Of a stretch of 64,000 nt of DNA, positions 1 to 9,253 are shown one piece after another (position 1 is the first letter of the stretch; each line of letters begins with the position of its first letter). Source of the DNA: Ipomoea triloba (lineage: Eukaryota; Streptophyta; Magnoliopsida; Solanales; Convolvulaceae); contig NC_044930.1 in the NCBI RefSeq assembly GCF_003576645.1, positions 16,318,620 to 16,382,619 on the forward strand. The letters run 5' to 3'. The notes under the pieces were generated by a model, which searched no databases, was not told where the DNA came from, and saw nothing but the letters and a program-made list of their open reading frames with translations. A program made the translations under genes and the position numbers.

Positions 1-1
1 T

Positions 2-1594
2 AGTGATGATAGTAGAAAAGAAAAAGAAAATAATGAGAAAGATTTAAAAATAGTAGGATACATAGAAGGATTAGTAGAAGAAGAAGAAGAAGATGATACA
101 GAAATAGTTAAAGAAAATGATCAAATTATAGAAGTACTAAGAAAAATGAAATCCGTCAATGCTATAATAGAAGAAGAACCAACAAGCGATATAGAAGAAG
201 AGTCTGACCAAAACAATAATAATATAGAAACTGATGCCGAAACAGAAGATATAATAAATGAAGATGCTAATGATTATCCTGAAGAAGAATTAGTAGACCC
301 AAACTTAGAATTAATCAGCAAAAGAAAAACAAGACTACCAGACCACATACCAATAGGACAACAATCTGAATTTAAAGATTTTGTAGGATCTATGAGTCAA
401 GGAGTAAATTTAAATGGATATTTTCTAGACTTAGATAATGTTTATGATGAACAAGAAATTAATAGAAGAATACATGACTGGAATTTAGGAATGTTTATAG
501 CACTAATGAACTCAAATTACACTGCAGATCTTGATTATGTTTATGGCTTAATATCAAAAACTTTAATAGGAAAAGTAGGATTTTGGTTTGAATCTATAAC
601 AGTTCAATTTAGAGCACAAGCACCTAGTTATGCTACAGATTGGAAATCTATGTTATCAATATTTGATATAGTATTAAAAAGAGAATTTTTAGGAGAAAGA
701 TGGTTTGTATCACAAGAAAAAGTAATAGCAGAAAGAAAAACCGAAATAATAATGAATTTAAATAATATGAAATGTTGTAAAATTAGTAAATTACCAGAAT
801 ATACTATAAGCTTTAGCAAATTCTTTTATGAAGCAAGATTTTCCCAAGAAGAAGGTATAACATATCAACAATTATATTATGATCATTTACCAACACCATA
901 TAATACAGAAATAACTAAGGAATATAGTCAATATGAACCAAAAGAAAATACCTTAGGAGAAAGAATTAGAGTATTAAGGTCATATTTAATGAGAAAATGT
1001 GAAGAATATAGGATACAACAAAAGATTAAAAAAGATAAGAGGAAAGGATTAAGTGAAATATGTGGATTTACAGAGAAAAGATTAATATTTGGATGTGATA
1101 GAGACTATAAAGATAAGAGAAGAAAAAGAAAATATTCTAACAAATATAGGAAATTTAGGAAAAATAGAAATAATGAATCTTATTATAAACCATATTATAA
1201 ACCTTATAGAAGATATAAAAGGAAAAAATTTAGAAAGTATAAAAATACCCCTGAAACTAGAAGAAGATTTAGATATAAGAGAAAATTCAGGAAAAGAAGA
1301 AGAAATATAAAACCATTAGAAGGAGAAAATAAAAATAAAAAACCTTATGAATGTAGATGTTGGAATTGTAATGAAAAAGGACACTATGCTAATAAATGCC
1401 CTAAGCTAAAACAAAAAGGAGTAAAATATATTAATACTACTGAATTTATAATGAATCTAGAGCAAATACAAGAACAAAATGATCAATGGTATGAATATGA
1501 AGTATTTTATATCAGTGAAACAGAACCAGAAGAAGAAGAAAATATTAATGAATGTAGTAATAATGACAGTAGTGAGGATGAAAGTTCGGAATAA
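2..1594 (+). CDS. Pararetroviral coat protein region, 5' end beyond window
   Basis: The frame is open from base 2 with no upstream stop, so the visible methionine at 146 is probably internal to a longer protein, perhaps a movement-coat polyprotein. Counting from that methionine there are 482 residues. The N-terminal part is very acidic, residues of about 310-400 are extremely rich in Lys, Arg and Tyr, and a CCHC zinc knuckle follows at about 405-418 (CWNCNEKGHYANKC; Cys405, Cys408, His413, Cys418). An acidic tail ends the protein. This acidic-core-basic-knuckle-acidic order is typical of caulimovirid coat proteins, which package genomic DNA. The stop overlaps the next ATG by one base (TAATG). 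No internal stops are present. The movement-protein part would lie outside the window. Confidence 0.82.
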   Translation, partial: SDDSRKEKENNEKDLKIVGYIEGLVEEEEEDDTEIVKENDQIIEVLRKMKSVNAIIEEEPTSDIEEESDQNNNNIETDAETEDIINEDANDYPEEELVDPNLELISKRKTRLPDHIPIGQQSEFKDFVGSMSQGVNLNGYFLDLDNVYDEQEINRRIHDWNLGMFIALMNSNYTADLDYVYGLISKTLIGKVGFWFESITVQFRAQAPSYATDWKSMLSIFDIVLKREFLGERWFVSQEKVIAERKTEIIMNLNNMKCCKISKLPEYTISFSKFFYEARFSQEEGITYQQLYYDHLPTPYNTEITKEYSQYEPKENTLGERIRVLRSYLMRKCEEYRIQQKIKKDKRKGLSEICGFTEKRLIFGCDRDYKDKRRKRKYSNKYRKFRKNRNNESYYKPYYKPYRRYKRKKFRKYKNTPETRRRFRYKRKFRKRRRNIKPLEGENKNKKPYECRCWNCNEKGHYANKCPKLKQKGVKYINTTEFIMNLEQIQEQNDQWYEYEVFYISETEPEEEENINECSNNDSSEDESSE

Positions 1595-1776
1595 TGGATA
1601 CGCATAAAGGATGGTTAGTTTTATTACAATTAGGAATAAAAAACATTGAAAGAAACTTTATTGAGAGGATGATAACCTTAAAAAGAGTAGAAAAAATATT
1701 AGAAGAAAAATTAGGAGAAGATCTAAGAGACAAAATTATGGAAAATTATTATAACTATTTACTTTATAGATGGTAG
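1594..1776 (+). CDS. Small frame between coat and polymerase genes
   Basis: A 60-residue frame is tightly packed between the coat and polymerase frames. Its ATG shares one base with the upstream stop and its TAG lies within the start region of the polymerase frame (ATGGTAG). It is rich in Lys, Glu, Ile and Leu and looks mostly helical, with no motif I recognise. The overlaps suggest stop-restart translation from a polycistronic RNA, and the frame may be a real small protein or only a translational bridge. No family assignment is possible. Confidence 0.4.
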   Translation: MDTHKGWLVLLQLGIKNIERNFIERMITLKRVEKILEEKLGEDLRDKIMENYYNYLLYRW

Positions 1777-3632
1777 CAGTTTATATAGAAGCATATGTAG
1801 AATACAAACCTAATAAGATGGGAATACAAAAAATATTTATAGATAGTGGAGCAGATATATGTTTAGCTAAAAAAGATATAATAGCACCATACAGATGGAA
1901 AAAATCAAATAGACATAGAATAAAAGTCTCAGGATTTAATGAACATAATAAAGAACTAGATGTAGTAGCTGAAGATGTAAAAATCATATTAGACAAATTA
2001 ATGATTAAAATACCAATAATATATCAAGAAAATAATATGAAACACCCTTTATTATTAGGAAACAACTTTTTAGACTTTTTTAAAACACAAGTAATAAATA
2101 CTGAAACATTAAGTCTATTAACACCCTGTAATAAATGGATTATATTAAAAAGAATTTTACCAGTACATTTTTTAAAAATATATAACATTAAAATAGAAAG
2201 AAATAATAATTTAGAACAATTAAAGAAAAAATATTTAGAACTATTAAAAGTAAACTTTGGAGAAAATCCTATTACCTTATGGGATAAAGAAAAAATATAT
2301 GCCGATATAAAATTAATAAATCCAAATGATATTATAAGAAGTAAACCTATAAGATATAGTCCAACTGACCAAAAGGAATTTGAAATACAGATAAAAGAAT
2401 TATTAGAATTAGGAATAATTAAAGAAAGTAGCAGTCCACATAGTAGCCTTGCCTTTTTAGTAAGAAAACATAGTGAACAAAAAAGAGGAAAAGCTAGAAT
2501 GGTAATTGACTATAGAGAATTAAACAAGAAAATAATATTTGATGGATACTTTTTACCTTATAAAAGAAATTTAATAAACAGAATAGCTAGTAAAAAATGG
2601 TTTAGTAAATTTGATTGTAAAAGTGGATTTTGGCAAATAAAACTTACTAAGGAAGCTCAACCTTTAACAGCTTTTAGTACCCCTCAAGGACAACATGAAT
2701 GGAAAGTATTACCCTTTGGATTAAAAAATGCACCACAAATATATCAAAGAAGAATGGATCAAGTCTTTAGACCTTTAAATGAATTTTGTATAGTATATGT
2801 AGATGATATTTTAATATATAGTAATACTTTAAAAGATCATGTAGGACATTTGAATGAATTTATAAAAACTGTTAGAAAACATGGAATCTTATTATCTGAA
2901 AAGAAATCTGAAATATTTAAAAATACAGTTGAATATTTAGGATACATAGTCTCAGGAGAAGGATTACAATTACAAGAATACATAGTAACAAAAATAAAAG
3001 ATTTTAAAGAAAAACTAAATAATAAAAAAGAAGTACAACAATTCTTAGGAATAGTAAATTATGCATCAGATTATATTAAAGATTTACCAACACTTAGAAA
3101 ACCCTTACAAAATTTAATTAAAAAATCTAATATATTTGAATGGAAAGAGGAACATACTAATGCTATTAAAACTATAAAACAAAAAGTAAAATCCCTACCA
3201 AAATTAAGATTACCAGAAAAAGATGATCAACTAGAATTATATACAGATGCTAGTGATGTAGGATGGGGAGCAGTATTAGTTGCTTATACTAAAGAAGATA
3301 TAGACAAGGAAAAATCTTTAATATGTGGATATGGATCAGGAACATGGAAGCCTAATGAACAAAATTATCATATAAATGAGAAAGAGGTATTAGCAGTAAA
3401 ATTAGGAATAAAAAGATTTCATTATCATCTATTACCGGTAAAATTTATAGTAAGAACAGATAATACTCAAGTTAGAGCCTTTATTATGAATAAAATAGAT
3501 CCATTACCAGAATTAAACAGAAGGAGATATTGGCAATCTTTCTTTTGCTATTATGATTTTATTGTTAAACCTATATCAGGAACTAAAAATGTGTTAGCTG
3601 ATTTTTTGAGCAGGTACAAAAATGTCAAGTAG
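1770..3632 (+). CDS. Pararetroviral protease-reverse transcriptase-RNase H
   Basis: This 620-residue frame is uninterrupted. The aspartic protease motif DSGA is at residues 25-28. Reverse transcriptase motifs follow: VIDYRELNKK, FSKFDCKSGFWQIKL, LPFGLKNAPQIYQRRMD and the catalytic YVDD at 343-346. RNase H begins at YTDAS (491-495), and a final HINEKEVLA-type segment and LADFLSRY end complete the fold. There is no integrase, so the protein copies RNA into DNA without dedicated insertion, as in caulimovirids. The catalytic residues I can see are all present, which is unusual for an old endogenous copy. It overlaps the previous frame by a few bases and the next by 11. Lack of stops suggests recent integration or maintained function; sequence alone cannot separate these. 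Confidence 0.93.
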   Translation: MVAVYIEAYVEYKPNKMGIQKIFIDSGADICLAKKDIIAPYRWKKSNRHRIKVSGFNEHNKELDVVAEDVKIILDKLMIKIPIIYQENNMKHPLLLGNNFLDFFKTQVINTETLSLLTPCNKWIILKRILPVHFLKIYNIKIERNNNLEQLKKKYLELLKVNFGENPITLWDKEKIYADIKLINPNDIIRSKPIRYSPTDQKEFEIQIKELLELGIIKESSSPHSSLAFLVRKHSEQKRGKARMVIDYRELNKKIIFDGYFLPYKRNLINRIASKKWFSKFDCKSGFWQIKLTKEAQPLTAFSTPQGQHEWKVLPFGLKNAPQIYQRRMDQVFRPLNEFCIVYVDDILIYSNTLKDHVGHLNEFIKTVRKHGILLSEKKSEIFKNTVEYLGYIVSGEGLQLQEYIVTKIKDFKEKLNNKKEVQQFLGIVNYASDYIKDLPTLRKPLQNLIKKSNIFEWKEEHTNAIKTIKQKVKSLPKLRLPEKDDQLELYTDASDVGWGAVLVAYTKEDIDKEKSLICGYGSGTWKPNEQNYHINEKEVLAVKLGIKRFHYHLLPVKFIVRTDNTQVRAFIMNKIDPLPELNRRRYWQSFFCYYDFIVKPISGTKNVLADFLSRYKNVK

Positions 3633-4614
3633 TAGAAGTTTCAGTGAAAAAATGAAGAAAACAATAGAAGAAATTACTAAAAAACATGAATTAATATTAG
3701 AAACTCTAGAAGAGTGTGCAGAACTTATTAATATATTAAGAGAATATAAAGAGGAACCCAGTATTAATTCACCAGTACAAGCAGTATTAGAACCCCTAAA
3801 AACTTTTTCATCAAAATTAATCAACCAACCAGAATCTTCCACCACTAAAATTCCTTTCACCATGGCAGATAAAATTAAGTACCCCTCTCAAGTAATAGAA
3901 GCCTATGAAGTTATTAATAAATTTTATGAATATAAGTCTAATAATACCATATTAAGAGTAGGAAAAGTAACAAAATATCCTAGATTTTTATGTACCGAAG
4001 AAGCCAACCCTACAACAGTATATAAACTATTTACTTATGGTTTTATTGATAAAATAATAGTAGATGAAAGCATGTATAATATAAGCAAATTACCAACAAT
4101 AATAGGAGACTCATTATTAAAAATGATGGAAACATTTGGAAGTGGAACTTTTGGAATACAATTTTTTGATGCCTCTACAGACTTCTTAGGAAAACCAATA
4201 GTAATATGTCAACTATTTAAAATGAGAAAAAATACTACAATAGAAGGAGATAATAATACCCTCAATATGAAAATCCCCTGTACCCTAGATAAATTCAAAG
4301 AATGGATGAGTCAAAAGAGAGCATGGGGAGTAGTAACATTAAAATCAAGAATTGAAGATATGTTAAGGAATAAAAAAGCTTGTGTAGTAGGACATAGCAA
4401 AGGAGGAGAAGTAGAAGAAATAATAACATTATACTATAATAATTATGAAGTAATAACCAGTGATCCCACATATTTAATAGAAATGCATAACAAATTAAAA
4501 AATTTAGAACATAAGCATGATCCACTTACTATCGAATATTATACAAATGTCATCGAGCAAAGGAAAAAGCAGGTCACAGCCAAGGCGATCCCAAGTTCTG
4601 AAGATCCATTCTGA
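3622..4614 (+). CDS. Transactivator/inclusion-body-like protein
   Basis: A 330-residue uninterrupted frame starts 11 bases before the polymerase stop. It occupies the place of the caulimovirid translation transactivator (viroplasmin), directly after the polymerase and before the intergenic promoter. The N-terminal 50 residues are charged and helical, a globular region runs from about 80 to 230, and the C-terminus is Lys/Glu-rich and helical. I see no catalytic motif. The assignment rests on position, length and general character; a family profile search against the Cauli_VI domain would test it. In the family this protein allows reinitiation on polycistronic RNA and forms the viral inclusion body. 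Confidence 0.62.
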   Translation: MSSSRSFSEKMKKTIEEITKKHELILETLEECAELINILREYKEEPSINSPVQAVLEPLKTFSSKLINQPESSTTKIPFTMADKIKYPSQVIEAYEVINKFYEYKSNNTILRVGKVTKYPRFLCTEEANPTTVYKLFTYGFIDKIIVDESMYNISKLPTIIGDSLLKMMETFGSGTFGIQFFDASTDFLGKPIVICQLFKMRKNTTIEGDNNTLNMKIPCTLDKFKEWMSQKRAWGVVTLKSRIEDMLRNKKACVVGHSKGGEVEEIITLYYNNYEVITSDPTYLIEMHNKLKNLEHKHDPLTIEYYTNVIEQRKKQVTAKAIPSSEDPF

Positions 4615-4629
4615 AGAAGTATTAACTGG

Positions 4630-4646
4630 CCTGATGTAACATCAGG
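4630..4646. repeat. 17-bp palindrome in viral upstream region
   Basis: CCTGATGT-A-ACATCAGG is a perfect 8+1+8 inverted repeat just after the transactivator-like stop, flanked by ACTGG and by TGTATTA. A shorter inverted repeat, GCCCA-A-TGGGC, sits in the same context at about 4718-4728. Together they suggest a repeated unit of short palindrome plus GTATTA. Confidence 0.6.
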
Positions 4647-5253
4647 TGTATTATCAATTATTAGCTATTAACTGGCCCAATGTAGCCTAAAAACTACAGT
4701 AAGCCAACGGCTCTCTGGCCCAATGGGCGTATTAACATATTAAAATATTATCATGGCCTAGCGATGGCGTATCATGGCATCAAAATATTATCAAGGTTCT
4801 CTGACCCAAGTGGCGTATTATCTGGTCCAATGGATGTATTAGCAGAATATTATCAAGGAAGATCTGTCCTGACGAAAAATTCAGGAGAATTATCATTATT
4901 AGCAAGTATTAAAGGAAAAATCTCAAGAGAAGAAATAAATTTCAACAAAAGATCAGTGGCAAAATATTATTATCAGATGGTGGCAAAAAGGAGATCCAGA
5001 AAGAATCCCTTATCAACAATGGAGCAAGAAGACAAAAATACTAGAAGACAAAAATGTAGATAGCAAAATAAAGAGACTTTATTAGAACTTATCTTATTGT
5101 ACTTGGTGTAATAAGTTAGATCTTGTATAATTGTACTAAGTGTGTACTAGTTTGAAGACTTTTTGTAACTTGTTAGATAAGTTTGAAGACTTTTCTTGTA
5201 GTAGTTATCTTTTAGGAATGGTAAAAACTTTGTAAGTTTCCTACGAGGTTTTC

Positions 5254-5260
5254 TATATAA
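5254..5260 (+). promoter_or_regulatory. TATA box of pararetroviral promoter
   Basis: TATATAA within TTCTATATAAAGAACC lies about 640 bases after the transactivator-like stop and is the best core-promoter match in the region. The transcription start would be near 5285-5290. Confidence 0.65.
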
Positions 5261-5826
5261 AGAACCTCTTTGTGAAATAAGAGAAGGAAGAAAAAAGTTA
5301 TCAGTTAAGTTCAATCTCTTGTGTTTCCTTATGGCCTTCTAAACTTTCTTTCTTCTATAACCAACTGTCAAGAGTATAAACATACTACCCTTAGAAGAGA
5401 AAAACTCTAGAAAAAATTATTAAACAACTGTTGGCGAAAGCTTGATAAATTGTGTGGAAATATCAAGAAGATCCGTGGAGGACTCCCAGCTTCTAGCCTA
5501 TATCCCGTAGTTGAGTGAACAGTCAAGGGAGCAGAAGGGCAGGAAGGGTTGAGTATCCGGTGACTTGAGACGTCTATACAAGGTAAGAGCTAAGCTAACT
5601 TTGTTTGATGATTTTTAAGAGTAATATCTGGAGGGGTATGTTGTTTAGAAATTGATGGGAGGTTATAGATATTTAAACTCAATGATGTTTACTTCTAAGA
5701 TGATTTGTGTTTTATTTATAATATTTGTTCGTATTATTTGCTTTATTAAATCCTTGAGTATATTAGATATAATTAGTAACTTATCCACCTTTTTTAAGGT
5801 TTAAGAAGATCTTGGAAAATATTAGT

Positions 5827-6150
5827 ATGGAGTATAATGGAGAAGCTTCAACTAGTAATAGTCCTAATAATTTTACTAAAGAATGGAATCAAATTATTAA
5901 TAATAAAAATAAATTAGAGCAGGAGAAAAGAGATTGGTATCAAGTAGGTAATTACCATAGAACTAAATATATATTTTGTGAAAATAAGACAGGAAAATAC
6001 TATCATTATGATAAATGTAAACAAACAATAAATAATTTAAACAAACTAGATAAAAAGATAGTAGAACTTGAAAAACTAGCAGCAGAACAAAGAAGAGCAG
6101 TATTAACACGTATTACAGCAAGATTCAAGAATTTAGAATACCCAGACTAA
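5827..6150 (+). CDS. Small pararetroviral frame 1 after the leader
   Basis: From the ATG at 5827 this frame encodes about 107 residues. It is charged and helical, with a Lys/Asn-rich middle and a C-terminal coiled-coil-like stretch. It is the first substantial frame after the viral promoter and leader, and the next frame starts four bases after its stop, so the two look like a translationally coupled pair. In badna-like viruses two small frames occupy this place, but I see no motif that fixes the function. Confidence 0.5.
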   Translation: MEYNGEASTSNSPNNFTKEWNQIINNKNKLEQEKRDWYQVGNYHRTKYIFCENKTGKYYHYDKCKQTINNLNKLDKKIVELEKLAAEQRRAVLTRITARFKNLEYPD

Positions 6151-6154
6151 AATC

Positions 6155-6541
6155 ATGAGTAGTAAATTTAGAGCAGGAAAACTTATTAAAACACTTGATA
6201 GAGCAATAAAAATTAATAAAGAAGCCTTAGTAGAAATAAAAAGGACTCATGAAATTCTTAAGGAAATACACAACAAGAATCAAGAAAAATATTACAAAAT
6301 AATCCATAATTTTTCCCAAGAACTAAAAGAGACTAACACAGACATAACAAAGATAGAAGCAAATCTAAGAGAAGAAACTGAACAAATAAATCAATCCGCT
6401 CAACAAATACAAGTTATTGAAATACAAATTACAAGGCTTTTCGCTGATTTTCGCGCGAAGTGGTTTAAAACCCTTTCCTTGCTTCATTTCTTCCCCACCA
6501 CGAGCAAGAACTCTCCCAAGCTGAAAATATACACTTTCTAA
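6155..6541 (+). CDS. Small pararetroviral frame 2, 3' end replaced
   Basis: The first 93 or so residues are Lys/Glu/Ile-rich with a strong coiled-coil character (6200-6430), like a virion-associated or assembly protein (inference). Near 6434 base composition changes, and the rest of the frame (…SLLHFFPTTSK…) is translated element A sequence containing its TTTAAAA promoter-like site. The viral gene is therefore cut at the junction and the C-terminus is chimeric. Confidence 0.5.
   Translation: MSSKFRAGKLIKTLDRAIKINKEALVEIKRTHEILKEIHNKNQEKYYKIIHNFSQELKETNTDITKIEANLREETEQINQSAQQIQVIEIQITRLFADFRAKWFKTLSLLHFFPTTSKNSPKLKIYTF
6464..6470 (+). promoter_or_regulatory. Internal TATA-like site before ORF-1 gene of element A
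   Basis: GTGGTTTAAAACCC just inside the truncated left end matches GGGTTTAAAACCC of element B (40538-40550). In B this site is preceded by a palindromic GC-rich cluster; here only a short GC-rich remnant (CGCGCGAAG) is left next to the viral junction. Confidence 0.45.
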
Positions 6542-6595
6542 GCATTTCCTTCCAAGTCTCTCAACTTTTCTTAAGGATCTTAAGTCATTTCCAAG

Positions 6596-7208
6596 GTAAG
6601 AACATACTCTTCTTTGCTATTTACTTGTTTAATGAAGAACTTGTTCTATTTTGAAGAATATCTCCATGGGTTTTTCTTGTATGACATTTTTCTTGAGATA
6701 CATTGTTATGGGATGACTTGATAGACTTGTATTAAGCCTACATTGCTTCTATACACTAGAAATTCCATGTTTTAACATCTCTTTGTGACTAGATCTTGAA
6801 ATTGCTTGATTTGGGTATTTTCTTGTTATGATGAGATCCTTGTTGATATAGTGAGCATGGTGGGCAAAGTTTGCAACTTTCCTACTCTATAGGCACTACA
6901 TTGCTATATTCTACTAGTTAGTTGGTCCAATTTTAACTTTCATGATGCTTCAATTTTTCAACCTTGAGCTAGTCTAGAGGAAGAAGATGAAGTTGACCAT
7001 ATGTTGACCTTTTGACTATGAAATGAGTATGGAATAGAATGAGCTAGTTCTTGCATGTATAGGATAGAATTGTTGATGGAAATCAAAATGATGTTGCATG
7101 CAATGAATTCTTGTAATCTTTTCTTTAGATATGTGCAATATTGTTCATAATCAATGTTTAAATTGGCAAACGTTTTTCCTTGTGTTGCTTTGATTGCCCA
7201 TGTTATAG
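6596..7208 (+). other. Predicted intron before ORF-1 gene (element A)
   Basis: A donor CCAAG|GTAAG at 6596 and an acceptor TTATAG|G ending at 7208 bound 613 bases of T-rich, stop-filled sequence. The first in-frame ATG follows at 7214. Element B has the same arrangement (40691-41363), which supports a real leader intron. A probable assembly duplicate is at 7879-8491. Confidence 0.55.
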
Positions 7209-7853
7209 GAAAGATGTCTTTGCCACATGACCTTGCACAACAAATTGCTCAAAGGCTCCAAAGAGGGAAAGCCCCGTCAGAAGAAAACAGTGCGAGGGAC
7301 GCTAACACTCGCTATATTGAAGTACCCACCGGAACACAAATTTTACTGATGACAGCAACCATGCTAGGTCGGTACAGGCATATTGGAACAATTTGTTAAG
7401 CTGGAGACAGGATACTTTTATCCCTCTAGTGCATGAGTTTATTGCGAGCTTGAATGTTGACGGAGTGGCTGGAGATCTCTACAGCCCTACCATTAAGTTT
7501 AGACTCTTCAACCAGGACTATAACATATCGGCCAACCGTTTAGGTGTTCTCCTTGGATTTTACGATGAGGAAGACCAGTCAAAGCACTGGTATCAGAGAT
7601 TAAGGCATGACTTTGGAGACATGGACATTCCGAGAAAATATTGGTCGATGATCGCAAGACAAGGAGTCGAATGGGAAGGGTCAAGGGTAAGAGTCTCCCA
7701 AATTATAAGAGAAGATTTAAAGGTTTTACGGAAGGTGATTGCTCATTCATGGGAAGGAAGGCCTGAGACATATGACCGAGTCTCAAAGGCGGAGCTGTTC
7801 ATGCTATGGAGTATGGACACCGGGAACTCAGTGAATATGAGCTTGATTTGTAG

Positions 7854-7854
7854 N
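7854..7854. other. Assembly join (single N) with repeated flank
   Basis: Sequence after this N repeats 6572-7853 essentially exactly for about 1,280 bases and then continues into new sequence. A true tandem duplication is unlikely because the join cuts the ORF-1 gene mid-domain and is marked by an N. Confidence 0.85.
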
Positions 7855-9071
7855 TAAGGATCTTAAGTCATTTCCAAGGTAAGAACATACTCTTCTTTGC
7901 TATTTACTTGTTTAATGAAGAACTTGTTCTATTTTGAAGAATATCTCCATGGGTTTTTCTTGTATGACATTTTTCTTGAGATACATTGTTATGGGATGAC
8001 TTGATAGACTTGTATTAAGCCTACATTGCTTCTATACACTAGAAATTCCATGTTTTAACATCTCTTTGTGACTAGATCTTGAAATTGCTTGATTTGGGTA
8101 TTTTCTTGTTATGATGAGATCCTTGTTGATATAGTGAGCATGGTGGGCAAAGTTTGCAACTTTCCTACTCTATAGGCACTACATTGCTATATTCTACTAG
8201 TTAGTTGGTCCAATTTTAACTTTCATGATGCTTCAATTTTTCAACCTTGAGCTAGTCTAGAGGAAGAAGATGAAGTTGACCATATGTTGACCTTTTGACT
8301 ATGAAATGAGTATGGAATAGAATGAGCTAGTTCTTGCATGTATAGGATAGAATTGTTGATGGAAATCAAAATGATGTTGCATGCAATGAATTCTTGTAAT
8401 CTTTTCTTTAGATATGTGCAATATTGTTCATAATCAATGTTTAAATTGGCAAACGTTTTTCCTTGTGTTGCTTTGATTGCCCATGTTATAGGAAAGATGT
8501 CTTTGCCACATGACCTTGCACAACAAATTGCTCAAAGGCTCCAAAGAGGGAAAGCCCCGTCAGAAGAAAACAGTGCGAGGGACGCTAACACTCGCTATAT
8601 TGAAGTACCCACCGGAACACAAATTTTACTGATGACAGCAACCATGCTAGGTCGGTACAGGCATATTGGAACAATTTGTTAAGCTGGAGACAGGATACTT
8701 TTATCCCTCTAGTGCATGAGTTTATTGCGAGCTTGAATGTTGACGGAGTGGCTGGAGATCTCTACAGCCCTACCATTAAGTTTAGACTCTTCAACCAGGA
8801 CTATAACATATCGGCCAACCGTTTAGGTGTTCTCCTTGGATTTTACGATGAGGAAGACCAGTCAAAGCACTGGTATCAGAGATTAAGGCATGACTTTGGA
8901 GACATGGACATTCCGAGAAAATATTGGTCGATGATCGCAAGACAAGGAGTCGAATGGGAAGGGTCAAGGGTAAGAGTCTCCCAAATTATAAGAGAAGATT
9001 TAAAGGTTTTACGGAAGGTGATTGCTCATTCATGGGAAGGAAGGCCTGAGACATATGACCGAGTCTCAAAG

Positions 9072-9253
9072 GCGGAGCTGTTCATGCTATGGAGTATGGA
9101 CACCGGGAAAAAGGCGGAGCTGTTCATGCTATGGAGTATGGACACCGGGAACTCAGCGGAGCTGTTCATGCTATGGAGTATGGACACCGGGAACTCAGTG
9201 AATATGAGCTTGCTATGGAGTATGGACACCGGGAACTCAGTGAATATGAGCTT
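9072..9253. repeat. Exact 42-bp tandem units in element A ORF-1
   Basis: GCGGAGCTGTTCATG recurs at 9072, 9114 and 9156, and CTATGGAGTATGGACACC recurs at 9171 and 9213, always 42 bases apart. The same period appears at several unrelated places in the window, so this is probably an assembly artefact and not protein evolution. Confidence 0.85.

Larger units (their letters stand above)
4615..5826 (+). promoter_or_regulatory. Pararetroviral intergenic region: enhancer-like repeats, promoter, leader
   Basis: This noncoding stretch separates the transactivator-like frame from the next small frame. The left part (4625-4860) holds imperfect repeats around CTGGCCCAATGG and GTATTA. A TATA box, CTATATAAAG, lies at 5253-5262, giving a leader of about 530 bases before the first good ATG. 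The leader contains a consensus splice donor, AAG|GTAAGA, at about 5580-5588. This is the position of the 35S-type promoter in caulimovirids. I found no convincing methionine-tRNA primer site in the visible part; it may lie outside the window. Confidence 0.7.
2..6434 (+). mobile_element. Endogenous pararetrovirus (caulimovirid), partial copy
   Basis: This AT-rich block carries a caulimovirid gene order: a coat-type protein with a CCHC knuckle, a small frame, an aspartic protease-reverse transcriptase-RNase H protein, a transactivator-like frame, a promoter and leader, then two small frames. Adjacent frames overlap or nearly touch, as expected for a compact viral genome. No integrase is seen, which fits a pararetrovirus rather than an LTR element. 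The first frame is open to the left edge, so the copy continues outside the window. The right end is abrupt near 6434, where element A sequence begins inside the last small frame. The genus cannot be assigned safely; the separate coat and polymerase frames and downstream transactivator-like frame suggest a cavemovirus- or solendovirus-like layout (inference). Confidence 0.88.

Noticed and set aside
4764..5063. A 99-codon frame in the viral intergenic region
   Set aside because: It runs through the palindrome/GTATTA repeat units, has no recognisable motif, and the region is better explained as upstream promoter sequence.
5935..5943. TGGTATCAAG as a possible viral primer binding site
   Set aside because: Only the first eight bases fit and it lies within a small reading frame, not in the leader.
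7588..7598. TGGTATCAGAG, a match to a methionine-tRNA primer site
   Set aside because: It lies inside the ORF-1 coding region of element A, far from any LTR end, and is fully explained by the protein sequence.
9072..9253. Four tandem 14-residue peptide repeats in the element A ORF-1 protein
   Set aside because: The underlying DNA units are exactly 42 bp, as at many unrelated sites, so an assembly artefact is more likely than a protein repeat domain.
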